From CAZLRH01 sp964562015 (GTDB taxonomy: Bacteria > Verrucomicrobiota > Verrucomicrobiia > Opitutales > JABDGR01), in NCBI GenBank assembly GCA_964562015.1, contig CAZLRH010000005.1:1-64000 (forward strand): DNA of 64,000 nucleotides, read 5' to 3'. The translations under genes were made by a program, and so were the position numbers. The notes below the pieces were generated by a model. That model saw only the letters and a program-made list of their open reading frames with translations, had not been told where the DNA came from and made no database searches. This document shows positions 1-9,147 of this stretch, piece after piece. Within the stretch, counting starts at the first letter, position 1. Each line of letters opens with the position of its first letter.

Positions 1-193
1 CGGACTTGCTCTGGTAATCGCCGACCTCATGGATGCCCTCGGCGAGGAGCTTCTCCATCATCTGGCGGTTGTGGATGAGCGGACCATCCGTGTAAACGGG
101 CCGGCCGCCGACGACGGCAAACTCGCGTGCGATGTCGATCGCGCGCTCGACGCCCCAGCAGAAACCAGCGCTCTTGGCTCGGATAACCTTCAT
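1..193 (-). CDS. ispH: 4-hydroxy-3-methylbut-2-enyl diphosphate reductase, N-terminal part
   Basis: The minus strand from an ATG at 193 reads MKVIRAKSAGFCWGVERAID, then a stretch with YTDGPLIHNRQMMEKL. This is the start of IspH (LytB), the [4Fe-4S] enzyme that makes IPP and DMAPP in the last step of the non-mevalonate isoprenoid pathway. Cys12 in AGFCWGV is the first iron-sulfur ligand of the family, and the GPLIHN segment carries the first conserved substrate-binding His. Only 64 residues lie in the window; the rest runs off the left edge, so the other two cysteines cannot be checked. It diverges from the macroglobulin gene, with about 210 bp between the starts. Identification is secure from the N-terminal signature. 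Confidence 0.93.
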   Translation of the reverse strand, partial: MKVIRAKSAGFCWGVERAIDIAREFAVVGGRPVYTDGPLIHNRQMMEKLLAEGIHEVGDYQSKS

Positions 194-404
194 AGGTGAT
201 AGTTAATGGCACAAAGGGGCCGGAGCGTCAACCCAGCAGAGCACCGGTCGGAAACGACTCAGACGGCGAACCTTTTGCCTCCCATTCGTTGATTTTTCCC
301 CGGCCGCGCTCGACTTTCTTCCCACCCCGGCTAACATATTCCTTTCCCGCGCGTCTAAACCGATCATTCGCCTTAATTTTTCCGCTCCCATGCACCAAGG
401 AATG

Positions 405-3400
405 ATGAAAATGCGCGTTTATTTGCTGGCGGCCTTGGGTTGGGCCGCAGTGTGGACGCCGCCGGTATTGGCGCAATTGGCCGAGACGTCGGTCGGGGTC
501 GCGGTTGGGCCGGCGGTGGATGAGGCCGCCCCGACGCCTGAAACGAATGGGCCTGCGGCGCAGGCCGACAATGGCGCTGCGGTGATGTTGCCCGGGCCGC
601 GCGAACCTGCGTCCAACGCCACGCCCGTCGAAGCCACCATTTCTCCCCCGGCTCCGCCGCCCGTGCGCGTTCCGGGCACGCCGCAGGAAATCGCCGCGCT
701 GCGCGCCGACGCCGACCGCCTTTTCGCCGACAAATCCTACGCCCTCGCGCTCGAGAAATACCAGGCCCTCAATGCCCTCCAGCTCCCGCCCGCCGAGCAG
801 GCGTATGTGGAATTTCGCGTGGCAGATTCCCAGTGGCGGAATGCCGCCTCGAGCCAACAGGCAGATCAGGCGGTGTTCACCGCGTCCCGCTCCGTATTGG
901 AAAAAATGGCGAACGCCCTCGCCGAGGCGGCCGGCCCCGAGCGCGCGCCGCGCTTGTGGGCGGAGATCGAAGAATCGCTGGGTGATTCGTGGTGGATGAA
1001 TCCGCAGGCTAGAAATTGGAGTCCGGCTTGGCGGTATTATCAAGCGGTGCTCGAGTGGTGGGCGGGCTCGACCAATCTGACTGAAGCCCGCAAACATTAT
1101 CTGGATGTCGTTTTCAAAGCCGCGCAACCGGATGCGTACCGGCCGCAGCCCTGGGGCCCGCCATTCGGCATGTATGCGAACCAGCTCCCGCTCGCGGTGC
1201 TGCTTAACGCCGTCAAGATTGCCGAGGCACCCGCGGCGCGGGCGGAGGCCCAGTATCTCTTGGCGCAAGCACTAGCGAACACTGGCCGGGCGGAAAATGC
1301 CCTGCAAGTTGCCCCGATGTTTGAAGCCTCCCTGGCTGTGGGCCGCGACACCCCGTGGTATGACGACGCACTGATGGGCTACGCGTCCTGGATGGAAAAC
1401 AGCGGCAATTTGACTTTCGACGAACAGGGGCAATTGCAACGCCATCCGGACTATGTGCGAGCCCTCGAATTATTTCGCCGTTTGCTGACGGAGATTCCGG
1501 CGGGCGACTCGCGTTTTCGCAACGAAGCGACCGCTGGCGTGCGCCGACTCACTGAACCTGAATTGACGGTCGGAACCAGTGGCACATTTTTGCCCGGTTC
1601 ACTGGAGGAAATCTACCTCAGTTGGCGCAACCTCGAAAATGTGAAGGTAAATATTTATCCTGTAGACCTGGCCCGGGACGTAAAATTTCCCGCCTTTCGC
1701 GAGCAACCCAATAACCGCCCCCAACCGTTGATTGTGCGCAGTAATCCGGCCCCGCAGCGTGTGGAGGTGGATCCTTCCGAATGGTGGTATGCGGTGGACC
1801 TCGGCGGCAAGACGCCGCTGCGGGTCTTGACTCCCTCGGTTAAGCCCGCCTCCCTTTACGCCCCCGCCCAGGAGAAATTGTGGCTGGAGCCGGGTCTGCC
1901 GGCGGGCGCGTATGTCGTCGAGGCCACCGGCAATGGCACCACGGTGCGCGCGGGGTTGGTGGTCAGCGACCAGGCGGTTGTCTTAAAATGGGGACCGGGC
2001 CATGCCGCGGGTTATCTGGCCCAAGTCGAGAGTGGTGCGCCGCTGCCGGACGCGACGGTTACCGCGTGGTTCGGCGTCATGGAAAATAACACGGGTAAAA
2101 CTCCGAACCAGCCCGTCCGCCGGTGGGAGCAACGCACCGTCAAGGCCGACAAGGACGGTCTGTTGCAGTTCGACTTGCCGCGCGTGGATGGCGGCGTCCT
2201 GGTCTTCCTCGCGGCGGCGGCACCGGGCGCTGGCGGCGCGCCGGGCCGGCCCGCATGGGTGGTTTTGAACGATTGGAACGGGCGCCCCGATCTCAATCGC
2301 GACTGGCGCATCTATGTCTTTTCCGACCGGCCCGCGTATCGACCCGGGGAAAAGGCGAGCTGGAAAATCATCGCCCGCGTGCGCCACGAGACGGAAGATT
2401 ACTCGGTGCCCGCCGACACCCGGGTGCTTTACGAAATCGACGGGCCGCGCGGCGACAAGGTGGCTTCCGGTGCAGCAACGCTCGATGCTTACGGGACGGC
2501 CGCGGGTGAATTTGAGTTACCGGCGGACGCGCCCTTGGGCTCTTACACCCTGAATTTAATAGCTTCCAGCCCCCGGGAGAACTATGGCGGCGCAGAAGTT
2601 TTTCGCGTCGAGGAATATAAGCTGCCGGAGTTCAAAGTCGCCGTTTCCACGGGCCAGACGGCCAACGGCCAGTCTCCGCAGTTTCGTCTGGGACAAAGCA
2701 TTCCGATCGAGGTCAAGGCAGAGTATTATTTCGGCGGGCCCGTCCCAAATGCCGACGTCCAGTTGGAGATTAATAAACGTCCATTTCACCCCTGGTGGGG
2801 GCCGCGGCCTTTGTATCCTTGGATGAGTGAGACACCGCCTTGGCCGTATCGCGGCCCCGGGCAGGTCGTCGCCCGGCCGAAACTCAAGACCGGTGCGGAC
2901 GGCTTTGCGCGCTATCAACTGGAGACGCCGAATATCAATGAAGGCGATTTGGAATACACCATCATCGCCAAGGTCACCGATTCGTCGCGCCGCGAAATCA
3001 TCGGCGAAGCCAATGTGCGGGTGACTCGTCAAAGTTTTTTTGCCTACCTCACGCCGCACGACCATGTGGTGCGTCCCGGTGGTTCCCTGGATGTGCGCTT
3101 GCGCACGCTCAATGCCAACAATGCCCCCGTCGCTGTCGCCGGCAAGGCGACCATAACCCGCCGCGAGTCGGTCGAAATTTTCGTGGCCAAGGACGGACGG
3201 GATTACACGGCGGCGCAATTGCGCGCGCAGGGTGGGGGCGGCTTGCTCGGAATTTTTTCCTCGGCGGCGCCGGCAGTAACTTTCAAGGAGCGTCAGGAGA
3301 AAGTGGAGACGATTGCCACCGTGGACGTGCAGACGGATAAGAACGGCGACGGCGTCGTTCGCCAAGTCGCGGCCCAACCGGGTCTTTACGAGGTGCGTTT

Positions 3401-6400
3401 CGCCAGTGCCGATGCACCTGCGCCGCCAGTGACGGCCACGGCCTCCGTGTATGTCGCCGATCAAAACACCACGGATATCAACGTCGGCGGCGACCTGCAT
3501 TTGATTGTCAATCAGGATACCGTAAAAGTCGGCGAGAACGCTGAAGTGGTGCTCACTTTGCCGCACTCCGGCGGCACCGCGCTCTTCACCGTCGAGGCAG
3601 GCGCACTGCTAGAAACGCGCCTGCTAAAATTCGACGGCGACGCGAAATTCCTCTCCCTGCCCGTGACCGACGCCTGGGTGCCCAACGTCCAACTCGGTGC
3701 GGTGTCCGTGCGTAATTTAAATTTGAGCAGCACCACGGAGGCGGTGCAGGTGCCACCCACGAAAAACTTCCTCGAGGTCGCCACTGAGTTCAGCCAGCCG
3801 CGGTACCTGCCCCGCGGGGAGGGTTTGGTGAAGGTTTCGATTAAAGATGACAAGGGTGCACCTGCCGCCAATGCCGCAGTCGCGTTGGCTGTCGTGGATG
3901 ATTCCATTTTCTATATCCAGCCGGAAATTGCCGGCGATCCCCGGCAGTTTTTTTACGGTGAGAAACGTTGGAGTCCGGTGCAATTGGCCAGTTCGTTTCA
4001 GCTGGGCCCGTATCGGAAAATCACGAAGCGCAGTGAACCCGGGGCCCCGGACAGTCAGACGGATAAAAATGGCGACTTGGCCGTCGCGGAAACGGCTAAT
4101 TTCGGGAGAATGGCCAAAGCCGGCGGAGGCATGCTGGCCGCGTCTGCGGCGATGCCCATGACCGCACGCTCGGCAAATTTCGCCATGGATAGTTCGGCAG
4201 CAGCCGCGAGCACCCTGGATTCTGGCGATGCCGCCCCGCCGCCCAACGTCGTCGTGCGCTCCGATTTTCGTTCGAGCATCCTCTGGCTGCCGGATTTGAT
4301 CACCGGCGCCGACGGCACCGCCACCGCGCCGATCACCTTTCCCGACAACACCACGGCGTGGCGCGCAACTGCGCGGGCCGTCTCGCTGCCGAGCAAATTC
4401 GGCTGGGGCAATGCCACCGCGCAAACGCAAATGCCCCTCATCGCGCGCCTCGAGGCCCCGCGTTTTTTCATCACCGGTGACCGGCCCATGCTCTCCGGCG
4501 TCTTTAATAATAACACCGACCACGCGCTCACCGTCCAACCCACGCTCACTGCCACCGGCCTGGACTTGGTCGCGCCCCTTGCCCCGGGCAGCACGCCGGA
4601 TTTTTCTCTGCCCGCGGGCCCCTTGTCCTTGAATGCCGCCGCCGCGCCCGTAGTTACCGTTCCCGCCGGTGGCGAGGGCCGCGCTGACTGGCTGGCGAAC
4701 ATCGTTTCTCCCGGCGAGGCCAAGCTCACACTGAAAGGCGTTTCCGGCAATCTCGGTGACGCGATGGAGAAGACTTATCCCGTGTATGAACACGGCATGG
4801 ATAAAACTTCCGTCATCTCTGGAAAAATTCCCGCGGGCTCCGGTGAAATCCTGCTCGATCTTCCCCCGCGCAAAACCGACGGCCAGACGTTCACGATCCA
4901 AGTCAGCTCGAGCCTCGCGGTGTCGCTGCTCGATGCCCTGCCGTATTTGGTTTCCTACCCGTATGGTTGCACCGAGCAGACGATGAGCCGCTTCCTCCCT
5001 GCCGTAATCGTGAGCAAATCTCTGCGCGACCTCGGGGCCGATCCGGCCGACCTGACCCGCCATATTTTTGGCGGCATCGAACCGGCCACCGCGGCGAAGA
5101 CCAATCCCCCTCTGCCACCGTCCACCGACCCGAACGACAAAGCCGCCTCGCTCGCGCAATTGCAGGACGTCACCGCACAGAGCCTCGCGCGCCTCTATGA
5201 TTTTCAGCATGCTTCCGGCGCGTGGGGCTGGTGGAAAGAAGGCGAGGACGATTTGTACATGACCGGTTATGTCGTGTGGGGCTTGAGCCTCGCGCAAAGC
5301 GCCGGGGTGGACGTGGATGCCGGGGTGCTGGCGTCCGCACGCGCCTATTTGGACACGCATTTGGTGGACGCGGAAATGCAGCCCGATTTGCAAGCTTGGC
5401 TGCTGCACGCGCTGGCGGCGCGGTTTGTCGGCGCGAATGCCAGTGATGTCCGCCCCTCGCGCGCGGAGGCCCGCGCCGTGGATAATTTGTACAAGCAGCG
5501 TGACCAGCTTAATGCGTACACCCGCGCGCTCCTCGCGATTGCCTCCCGGCGCCTCGGCTTTCCCGACGAAAGTCGCACGCTCGGCCAGAATTTGCGCAAC
5601 GGCATCAAACTCGACGCGAACCCCCGCGCCTCCGTGCTCGTCAGCCAGTCCGGGGCCGCGGGCCAGCCCTTCGCCACACCTACGGCGCATTGGGGCGAGG
5701 ACGGCCTGTTTTATCGCTGGTCCGACGGCGGCATCGAAGCCACGGCCTTTGGCTTGATGGCGCTGCTGGCCACGGATCCGCAGAGCGATTTGGTCGGCCC
5801 CGTCGCGCAATGGCTGGTGCAAAATCGCCGCGGCGCGCAATGGTCCAACACCCGAGACTCCGCCATCGCCGTGCTCGCGCTGACCCAATACCTCAAGGAC
5901 AGCGGCGAATTGCGCGACGCTTTGCAGGCGGACATTCTCGTCAATGGCGTGGCCGCGGGCCAAGTGGACGTGGCGGCCGGGGCCGCCGCGGCGGCGCGGG
6001 CGCCCACGACGTTCAGCGTGAAACCGGAATTGCTGCGCGACGGCGCAAACACCATCACCCTGCGGCGCACGGGTGGCGCGGCCCCGTTGTATTTTTCCAT
6101 CCAGGCCAATTACTTCACGCTGGAGAATCCCATCGCCGCCTCGGGCCATGAATTATTTGTGCGTCGCCAGTATTTCCGCGTCCGACCGGCGCCGACGCTG
6201 CTCGGCGGGTATCGCGAAATTTTGGAACCGCTGGCCGACGGCGCGACTTTACAAGTCGGAGACCAGATCGAAGTCGCAGTGTACGCCGAGGGGAAAAATA
6301 ATTTGGAGTACCTGATGTTTGAGGACCTCAAGCCGGCGGGCTGTGAGGCCACGGCCCTGCGCAGCGGTGCGCCCTTGTACGCGCGTGAAGTCCGCCCGGC

Positions 6401-6752
6401 CAAGCTGGATGTCCTCCTGTCCGGTCGTGCGACTCCCGGGGCGGGCGGGGACGACGGCGACATTATCCCTTACGCTGCTTTGTGGCCGCGCCCTGGCGGC
6501 GGAGGGACTGACCCCGACAGTCCTTACACCGGCCGGCAACGCTGGGTGTACGAGGAATTGCGCGACCGGCAGGTGACGACTTTTGCGGACCGCCTGCCCG
6601 AGGGCCTGTGGGAAATTCGCTACCGCCTGCGGGCGGAAATTCCCGGCTTTTTCCACGCGCTGCCCGTGCGAGGCTCGGCCATGTACGTGCCGGAAATCCG
6701 CGCCAACAGCAACGAGCTGCGCTTGACGATTACCGATCCGCCCAAGAACTAA
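405..6752 (+). CDS. alpha-2-macroglobulin family protein with thioester motif
   Basis: A secreted protein of about 2115 residues. The signal peptide is MKMRVYLLAALGWAAVWTPP followed by VLA; no lipobox Cys follows, so it is probably soluble in the periplasm rather than a lipoprotein. An N-terminal TPR-like helical region (residues about 90-350) is followed by macroglobulin beta-domains, an A2M segment near 1290 (SILWLPDLITG, PDNTTAWRATARA), and a thioester domain. The thioester motif GCTEQ is intact (Cys about 1522), so it can in principle trap proteases covalently. Family members are thought to protect the periplasm from foreign proteases, often alongside a PBP1C; none is nearby. AAGGA at 397-401 fits a start at 411 as well as 405; an ATG at 390 is less likely. 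A glycine-rich or alanine-rich linker lies near 1235-1270. Confidence 0.93.
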   Translation: MKMRVYLLAALGWAAVWTPPVLAQLAETSVGVAVGPAVDEAAPTPETNGPAAQADNGAAVMLPGPREPASNATPVEATISPPAPPPVRVPGTPQEIAALRADADRLFADKSYALALEKYQALNALQLPPAEQAYVEFRVADSQWRNAASSQQADQAVFTASRSVLEKMANALAEAAGPERAPRLWAEIEESLGDSWWMNPQARNWSPAWRYYQAVLEWWAGSTNLTEARKHYLDVVFKAAQPDAYRPQPWGPPFGMYANQLPLAVLLNAVKIAEAPAARAEAQYLLAQALANTGRAENALQVAPMFEASLAVGRDTPWYDDALMGYASWMENSGNLTFDEQGQLQRHPDYVRALELFRRLLTEIPAGDSRFRNEATAGVRRLTEPELTVGTSGTFLPGSLEEIYLSWRNLENVKVNIYPVDLARDVKFPAFREQPNNRPQPLIVRSNPAPQRVEVDPSEWWYAVDLGGKTPLRVLTPSVKPASLYAPAQEKLWLEPGLPAGAYVVEATGNGTTVRAGLVVSDQAVVLKWGPGHAAGYLAQVESGAPLPDATVTAWFGVMENNTGKTPNQPVRRWEQRTVKADKDGLLQFDLPRVDGGVLVFLAAAAPGAGGAPGRPAWVVLNDWNGRPDLNRDWRIYVFSDRPAYRPGEKASWKIIARVRHETEDYSVPADTRVLYEIDGPRGDKVASGAATLDAYGTAAGEFELPADAPLGSYTLNLIASSPRENYGGAEVFRVEEYKLPEFKVAVSTGQTANGQSPQFRLGQSIPIEVKAEYYFGGPVPNADVQLEINKRPFHPWWGPRPLYPWMSETPPWPYRGPGQVVARPKLKTGADGFARYQLETPNINEGDLEYTIIAKVTDSSRREIIGEANVRVTRQSFFAYLTPHDHVVRPGGSLDVRLRTLNANNAPVAVAGKATITRRESVEIFVAKDGRDYTAAQLRAQGGGGLLGIFSSAAPAVTFKERQEKVETIATVDVQTDKNGDGVVRQVAAQPGLYEVRFASADAPAPPVTATASVYVADQNTTDINVGGDLHLIVNQDTVKVGENAEVVLTLPHSGGTALFTVEAGALLETRLLKFDGDAKFLSLPVTDAWVPNVQLGAVSVRNLNLSSTTEAVQVPPTKNFLEVATEFSQPRYLPRGEGLVKVSIKDDKGAPAANAAVALAVVDDSIFYIQPEIAGDPRQFFYGEKRWSPVQLASSFQLGPYRKITKRSEPGAPDSQTDKNGDLAVAETANFGRMAKAGGGMLAASAAMPMTARSANFAMDSSAAAASTLDSGDAAPPPNVVVRSDFRSSILWLPDLITGADGTATAPITFPDNTTAWRATARAVSLPSKFGWGNATAQTQMPLIARLEAPRFFITGDRPMLSGVFNNNTDHALTVQPTLTATGLDLVAPLAPGSTPDFSLPAGPLSLNAAAAPVVTVPAGGEGRADWLANIVSPGEAKLTLKGVSGNLGDAMEKTYPVYEHGMDKTSVISGKIPAGSGEILLDLPPRKTDGQTFTIQVSSSLAVSLLDALPYLVSYPYGCTEQTMSRFLPAVIVSKSLRDLGADPADLTRHIFGGIEPATAAKTNPPLPPSTDPNDKAASLAQLQDVTAQSLARLYDFQHASGAWGWWKEGEDDLYMTGYVVWGLSLAQSAGVDVDAGVLASARAYLDTHLVDAEMQPDLQAWLLHALAARFVGANASDVRPSRAEARAVDNLYKQRDQLNAYTRALLAIASRRLGFPDESRTLGQNLRNGIKLDANPRASVLVSQSGAAGQPFATPTAHWGEDGLFYRWSDGGIEATAFGLMALLATDPQSDLVGPVAQWLVQNRRGAQWSNTRDSAIAVLALTQYLKDSGELRDALQADILVNGVAAGQVDVAAGAAAAARAPTTFSVKPELLRDGANTITLRRTGGAAPLYFSIQANYFTLENPIAASGHELFVRRQYFRVRPAPTLLGGYREILEPLADGATLQVGDQIEVAVYAEGKNNLEYLMFEDLKPAGCEATALRSGAPLYAREVRPAKLDVLLSGRATPGAGGDDGDIIPYAALWPRPGGGGTDPDSPYTGRQRWVYEELRDRQVTTFADRLPEGLWEIRYRLRAEIPGFFHALPVRGSAMYVPEIRANSNELRLTITDPPKN

Positions 6753-6806
6753 AGCACGGCATTCTGAATTCAAGGCCAGTGCCGCGATTCCGTCGCCGCT
6801 CTCAAC

Positions 6807-6835
6807 TTGACGACCACGGGCGAGTCGTCGATGAT
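6807..6835 (+). promoter_or_regulatory. possible sigma70 promoter of tRNA-Gly
   Basis: TTGACG and GATGAT are separated by 17 bp, which would start transcription near 6842, about 17 nt before the mature tRNA. The -35 matches 5 of 6 consensus bases and the -10 matches 4 of 6. Position supports the call; sequence alone is moderate evidence. Confidence 0.4.
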
Positions 6836-6858
6836 GGCGATGTAACATGCGTTTTTCT

Positions 6859-6929
6859 GCGGGCATAGTTTAGTGGCAAAACCCCAGTTTTCCAAACTGG
6901 AGATGAGGGTTCGATTCCCCCTGCCCGCA
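6859..6929 (+). tRNA. tRNA-Gly (anticodon UCC)
   Basis: A complete cloverleaf: acceptor stem GCGGGCA/TGCCCGC (6859-6865 with 6922-6928), discriminator A6929, anticodon stem CCAGT/ACTGG around loop TTTCCAA with anticodon TCC at 6891-6893, and T-arm GAGGG-TTCGATT-CCCCC. The T-stem has one A-C mismatch. CCA is not encoded. It reads GGA glycine codons. There is no other tRNA beside it and no repeat pair that would suggest use as an integration site. Confidence 0.95.
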
Positions 6930-7027
6930 CCCTTTTTCAGATGGGGTGATCCAGCAAAAGATTTGAAAATAAGCGCACTGACTTTGGGAAGCATTGACGG
7001 GAAGCAGGAGACCGATTGAATGGGTGC

Positions 7028-8152
7028 ATGAAACTTTGTCGATTTTGGATCGCGTTCGCGGCCCTCCTGCTTGGGCACACTCTCGCCGGCGCGCAGCCGG
7101 CGGGGGAACAACCCGTCAAAATTCCGCTGCAATTGGTCAAGGATGAGGAGGGGCACTGGCGCGTTGGCATTTTGGTCAGCTTGGGCAACGGCACGCCGAT
7201 TCTGTGCGAGCTGGACACCGGCAATGCCGCGTTTTACGCCGCGATAAATAACCATCCCACGGCGGCCCGGCCCGATTGGTGGGGGAATTTCACCCCGGTT
7301 TCCCCGGCGCGGAGCGGCTCGGTGAAATACACCAGCGGCATCAACTACGATTATCAGGTTGTGCAAACGTCGGTCACGCTCACTGCGGTCGATGGGACCA
7401 GAGTGACCGCGGCCGACGTCGAAATGGGGCGCATCACCAAAGGCTACGGCGGCGATTTGGGCGACGCGGGCGCAAACAAATGGGACAAGATGATCGCCGA
7501 CAACCAGCCGCCGTTGCACGGTGTGTTTTGGGGTAATTTCGGCGGGCGGCTCAACGGTCAAGAGGGCCTGGCCGTGATCCTCGGCCAGTTTCCCGGTCTG
7601 TTCGGCAAGGGCTTTGCCATTCATCTCGGCGAATTCAGCCACCCTGAGCCGTACTTGATGCTGGGGGTGAATGACGCCGAACGCGCTCGCTACCCGCTGG
7701 CCGCGGCGATGGTCCCGCTGCTCGATAAGAGCGGCCAGCCGCTCAAGTTTCCCCACACCGGACTGCCCCACTACGAACCCATGCCGCTGCGCGCCACCTA
7801 CCGCCTGGGCAACGGCGCCGAGGCCGATACCCTGGCGAACCTACCCACGCTTTTCGACACCGGCGCGCCACGCGTCAACATCCGCACCAGTGTGCCGCGC
7901 AGACTGGTGGAACGCGGGCTGGTGCGCGATAACACGCCGTTTCAGATGACCCTGGCCGGCGCCGGCACGCCGGACGTGGTCCTCGATTTTCGCGTGGGCC
8001 AGACTTCCTCCCTGAATGAAGTGCACGTGGCGGAAAACAACGACACTGATGAGGTGAACGCCGGCCTCACCCCGTATTTTTACTTTGATATTCTGTACGA
8101 CATTGAAAAAGGCGTCGTGCGGTTTCGCCCGCGGGCGGCCACCGCCCAATAG
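7028..8152 (+). CDS. secreted protein with two aspartic-protease-like DTG motifs
   Basis: A 374-residue protein with signal peptide MKLCRFWIAFAALLLGHTLA followed by GAQ. Two DTG motifs are visible: ILCELDTGNAAF (Asp63) and PTLFDTGAPRVNIRT (Asp277). Each sits after a hydrophobic strand and before a stretch like that following the catalytic Asp of retropepsin/pepsin-type proteases. Two motifs about 214 residues apart in one chain match the two-lobed pepsin layout rather than the dimeric retroviral one. I infer a secreted or periplasmic aspartic-peptidase-like protein; activity is not proven. An in-frame TTG at 7016 lies 5 nt after AGGAG (7006-7010) and is a real alternative start; the ATG gives a more usual signal peptide. 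It is downstream of tRNA-Gly and stands alone. Confidence 0.7.
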   Translation: MKLCRFWIAFAALLLGHTLAGAQPAGEQPVKIPLQLVKDEEGHWRVGILVSLGNGTPILCELDTGNAAFYAAINNHPTAARPDWWGNFTPVSPARSGSVKYTSGINYDYQVVQTSVTLTAVDGTRVTAADVEMGRITKGYGGDLGDAGANKWDKMIADNQPPLHGVFWGNFGGRLNGQEGLAVILGQFPGLFGKGFAIHLGEFSHPEPYLMLGVNDAERARYPLAAAMVPLLDKSGQPLKFPHTGLPHYEPMPLRATYRLGNGAEADTLANLPTLFDTGAPRVNIRTSVPRRLVERGLVRDNTPFQMTLAGAGTPDVVLDFRVGQTSSLNEVHVAENNDTDEVNAGLTPYFYFDILYDIEKGVVRFRPRAATAQ

Positions 8153-8213
8153 CTTGCGCTTCCGAGTGCGGCCGCTTTGCGCGCGGAACGGATGTTCCGC
8201 GCCCGTCAATTTT

Positions 8214-8426
8214 TCACGACACCAGCATCTTGCCCTCGAAAACCCATTTGAAGGTCTTGCCTTTCGAGCGGCTCATATAGGTGGCGCGCTTGAAGGTGAT
8301 GAGGTGGCTGCTGCTCGAGCCCTTGAGCTCGACGATGTATTCCTCGCTGGGCCAGAGTTCGGCGTCGGGCAATTCGTGCGCGGCGGCGCGGATTTGGGTG
8401 AGGTGCGGGAGAAAGCGGTCGCTCAT
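8214..8426 (-). CDS. small conserved-looking hypothetical protein (70 aa)
   Basis: Reads MSDRFLPHLTQIRAAAHELP, later WPSEEYIVELKG and SKGKTFKWVFEGKMLVS. The composition is that of a globular cytoplasmic protein with a C-terminal beta-rich half, without signal peptide or membrane segment. I do not recognise a family. It is convergent with the upstream secreted-protease-like gene and divergent from the receiver gene. The ATG at 8426 has no clear ribosome-binding site. Codon use resembles the neighbours, which favours a real gene. Confidence 0.6.
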   Translation of the reverse strand: MSDRFLPHLTQIRAAAHELPDAELWPSEEYIVELKGSSSSHLITFKRATYMSRSKGKTFKWVFEGKMLVS

Positions 8427-8646
8427 GGTTGCTCAAGGATAACGTGATATTGCGCCATCCGAGGCCAAGTGTAACCGCCCGACGCTTTTTGGCAAGCCGT
8501 CTTCCCTCCGGGTGGCGGCGCTTTGGGCCGGAAGCGCGCCGACCCCGCAAGCGCGGGCCATGGGATAACCCTTAGCGGCGGACATATAAGACCTGATACG
8601 ATGGATTGCCTTTGACTCATTTCGCCGCCGGTGGCATCTTGAGCGC

Positions 8647-9105
8647 ATGAAATCCATCTATTTTATTGAAGACGAGCCCATGGTGGTTGATTTCTGCACC
8701 GAGTTTGTCCGCAATTACACGGACCTCGAATTGGTCGGCTCGAGCGGCAACGGCCACGACGCCCTCAAGGAAGTGCTGGAACTCAAGCCGGACCTCATCG
8801 TGGTGGATATTCGCCTGCCCGAAGTCAACGGACTGGAAATCCTCAACATCCTCAAGCGCAAGCTGCCCGCGAGCAGGGTGCTGATTTTCACCGGCACCGT
8901 CAATGCCCACACCGTGCGCGTCGCGTTGCAGGGTGGGGTGGACGGTTTTGTGGAGAAGGCCGACGGCTTGGACGGCCTGCGCAAGGGCCTCGAAGCCATG
9001 CACCTCAATAAGCGGTACTTCAGCCCGCACATTCGCACGATGATGACGGCCTACGGCGACGATCTCAATTCGACGCCCCCCTTCAAGCTCCCCGCGCACG
9101 TTTAA
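8647..9105 (+). CDS. single-domain response regulator (receiver only)
   Basis: A 152-residue CheY-like receiver: acidic pair E8-D9 in FIEDEP, phospho-acceptor Asp54 in VVDIRLPE, Thr84 in FTGT, and Lys104 in FVEKAD. The receiver is of the NarL type, but the chain ends about 40 residues after the fold with no DNA-binding domain, so output must be through protein contact or the short tail (YFSPHIRTMMTAYGDD). No histidine kinase is adjacent. It may serve a distant kinase, as a phospho-relay or a stand-alone switch. All catalytic residues are present. Confidence 0.88.
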   Translation: MKSIYFIEDEPMVVDFCTEFVRNYTDLELVGSSGNGHDALKEVLELKPDLIVVDIRLPEVNGLEILNILKRKLPASRVLIFTGTVNAHTVRVALQGGVDGFVEKADGLDGLRKGLEAMHLNKRYFSPHIRTMMTAYGDDLNSTPPFKLPAHV

Positions 9106-9147
9106 GGCCCGGGCTTGGTTGGCCGGACCGGATCGGCGGCCCAAGAA

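Noticed and set aside
3717..6149. Very long open frame on the minus strand, opposite the macroglobulin gene (810 codons)
   Set aside because: It is the complement of a GC-rich coding region; composition is Arg/Gly/His-rich, with no recognised motif or start signal, while the plus strand gives a complete domain series.
6859..6929. tRNA-Gly as an integration site for a mobile element
   Set aside because: No integrase gene and no repeat of the tRNA 3' end in the window; neighbours have ordinary composition.
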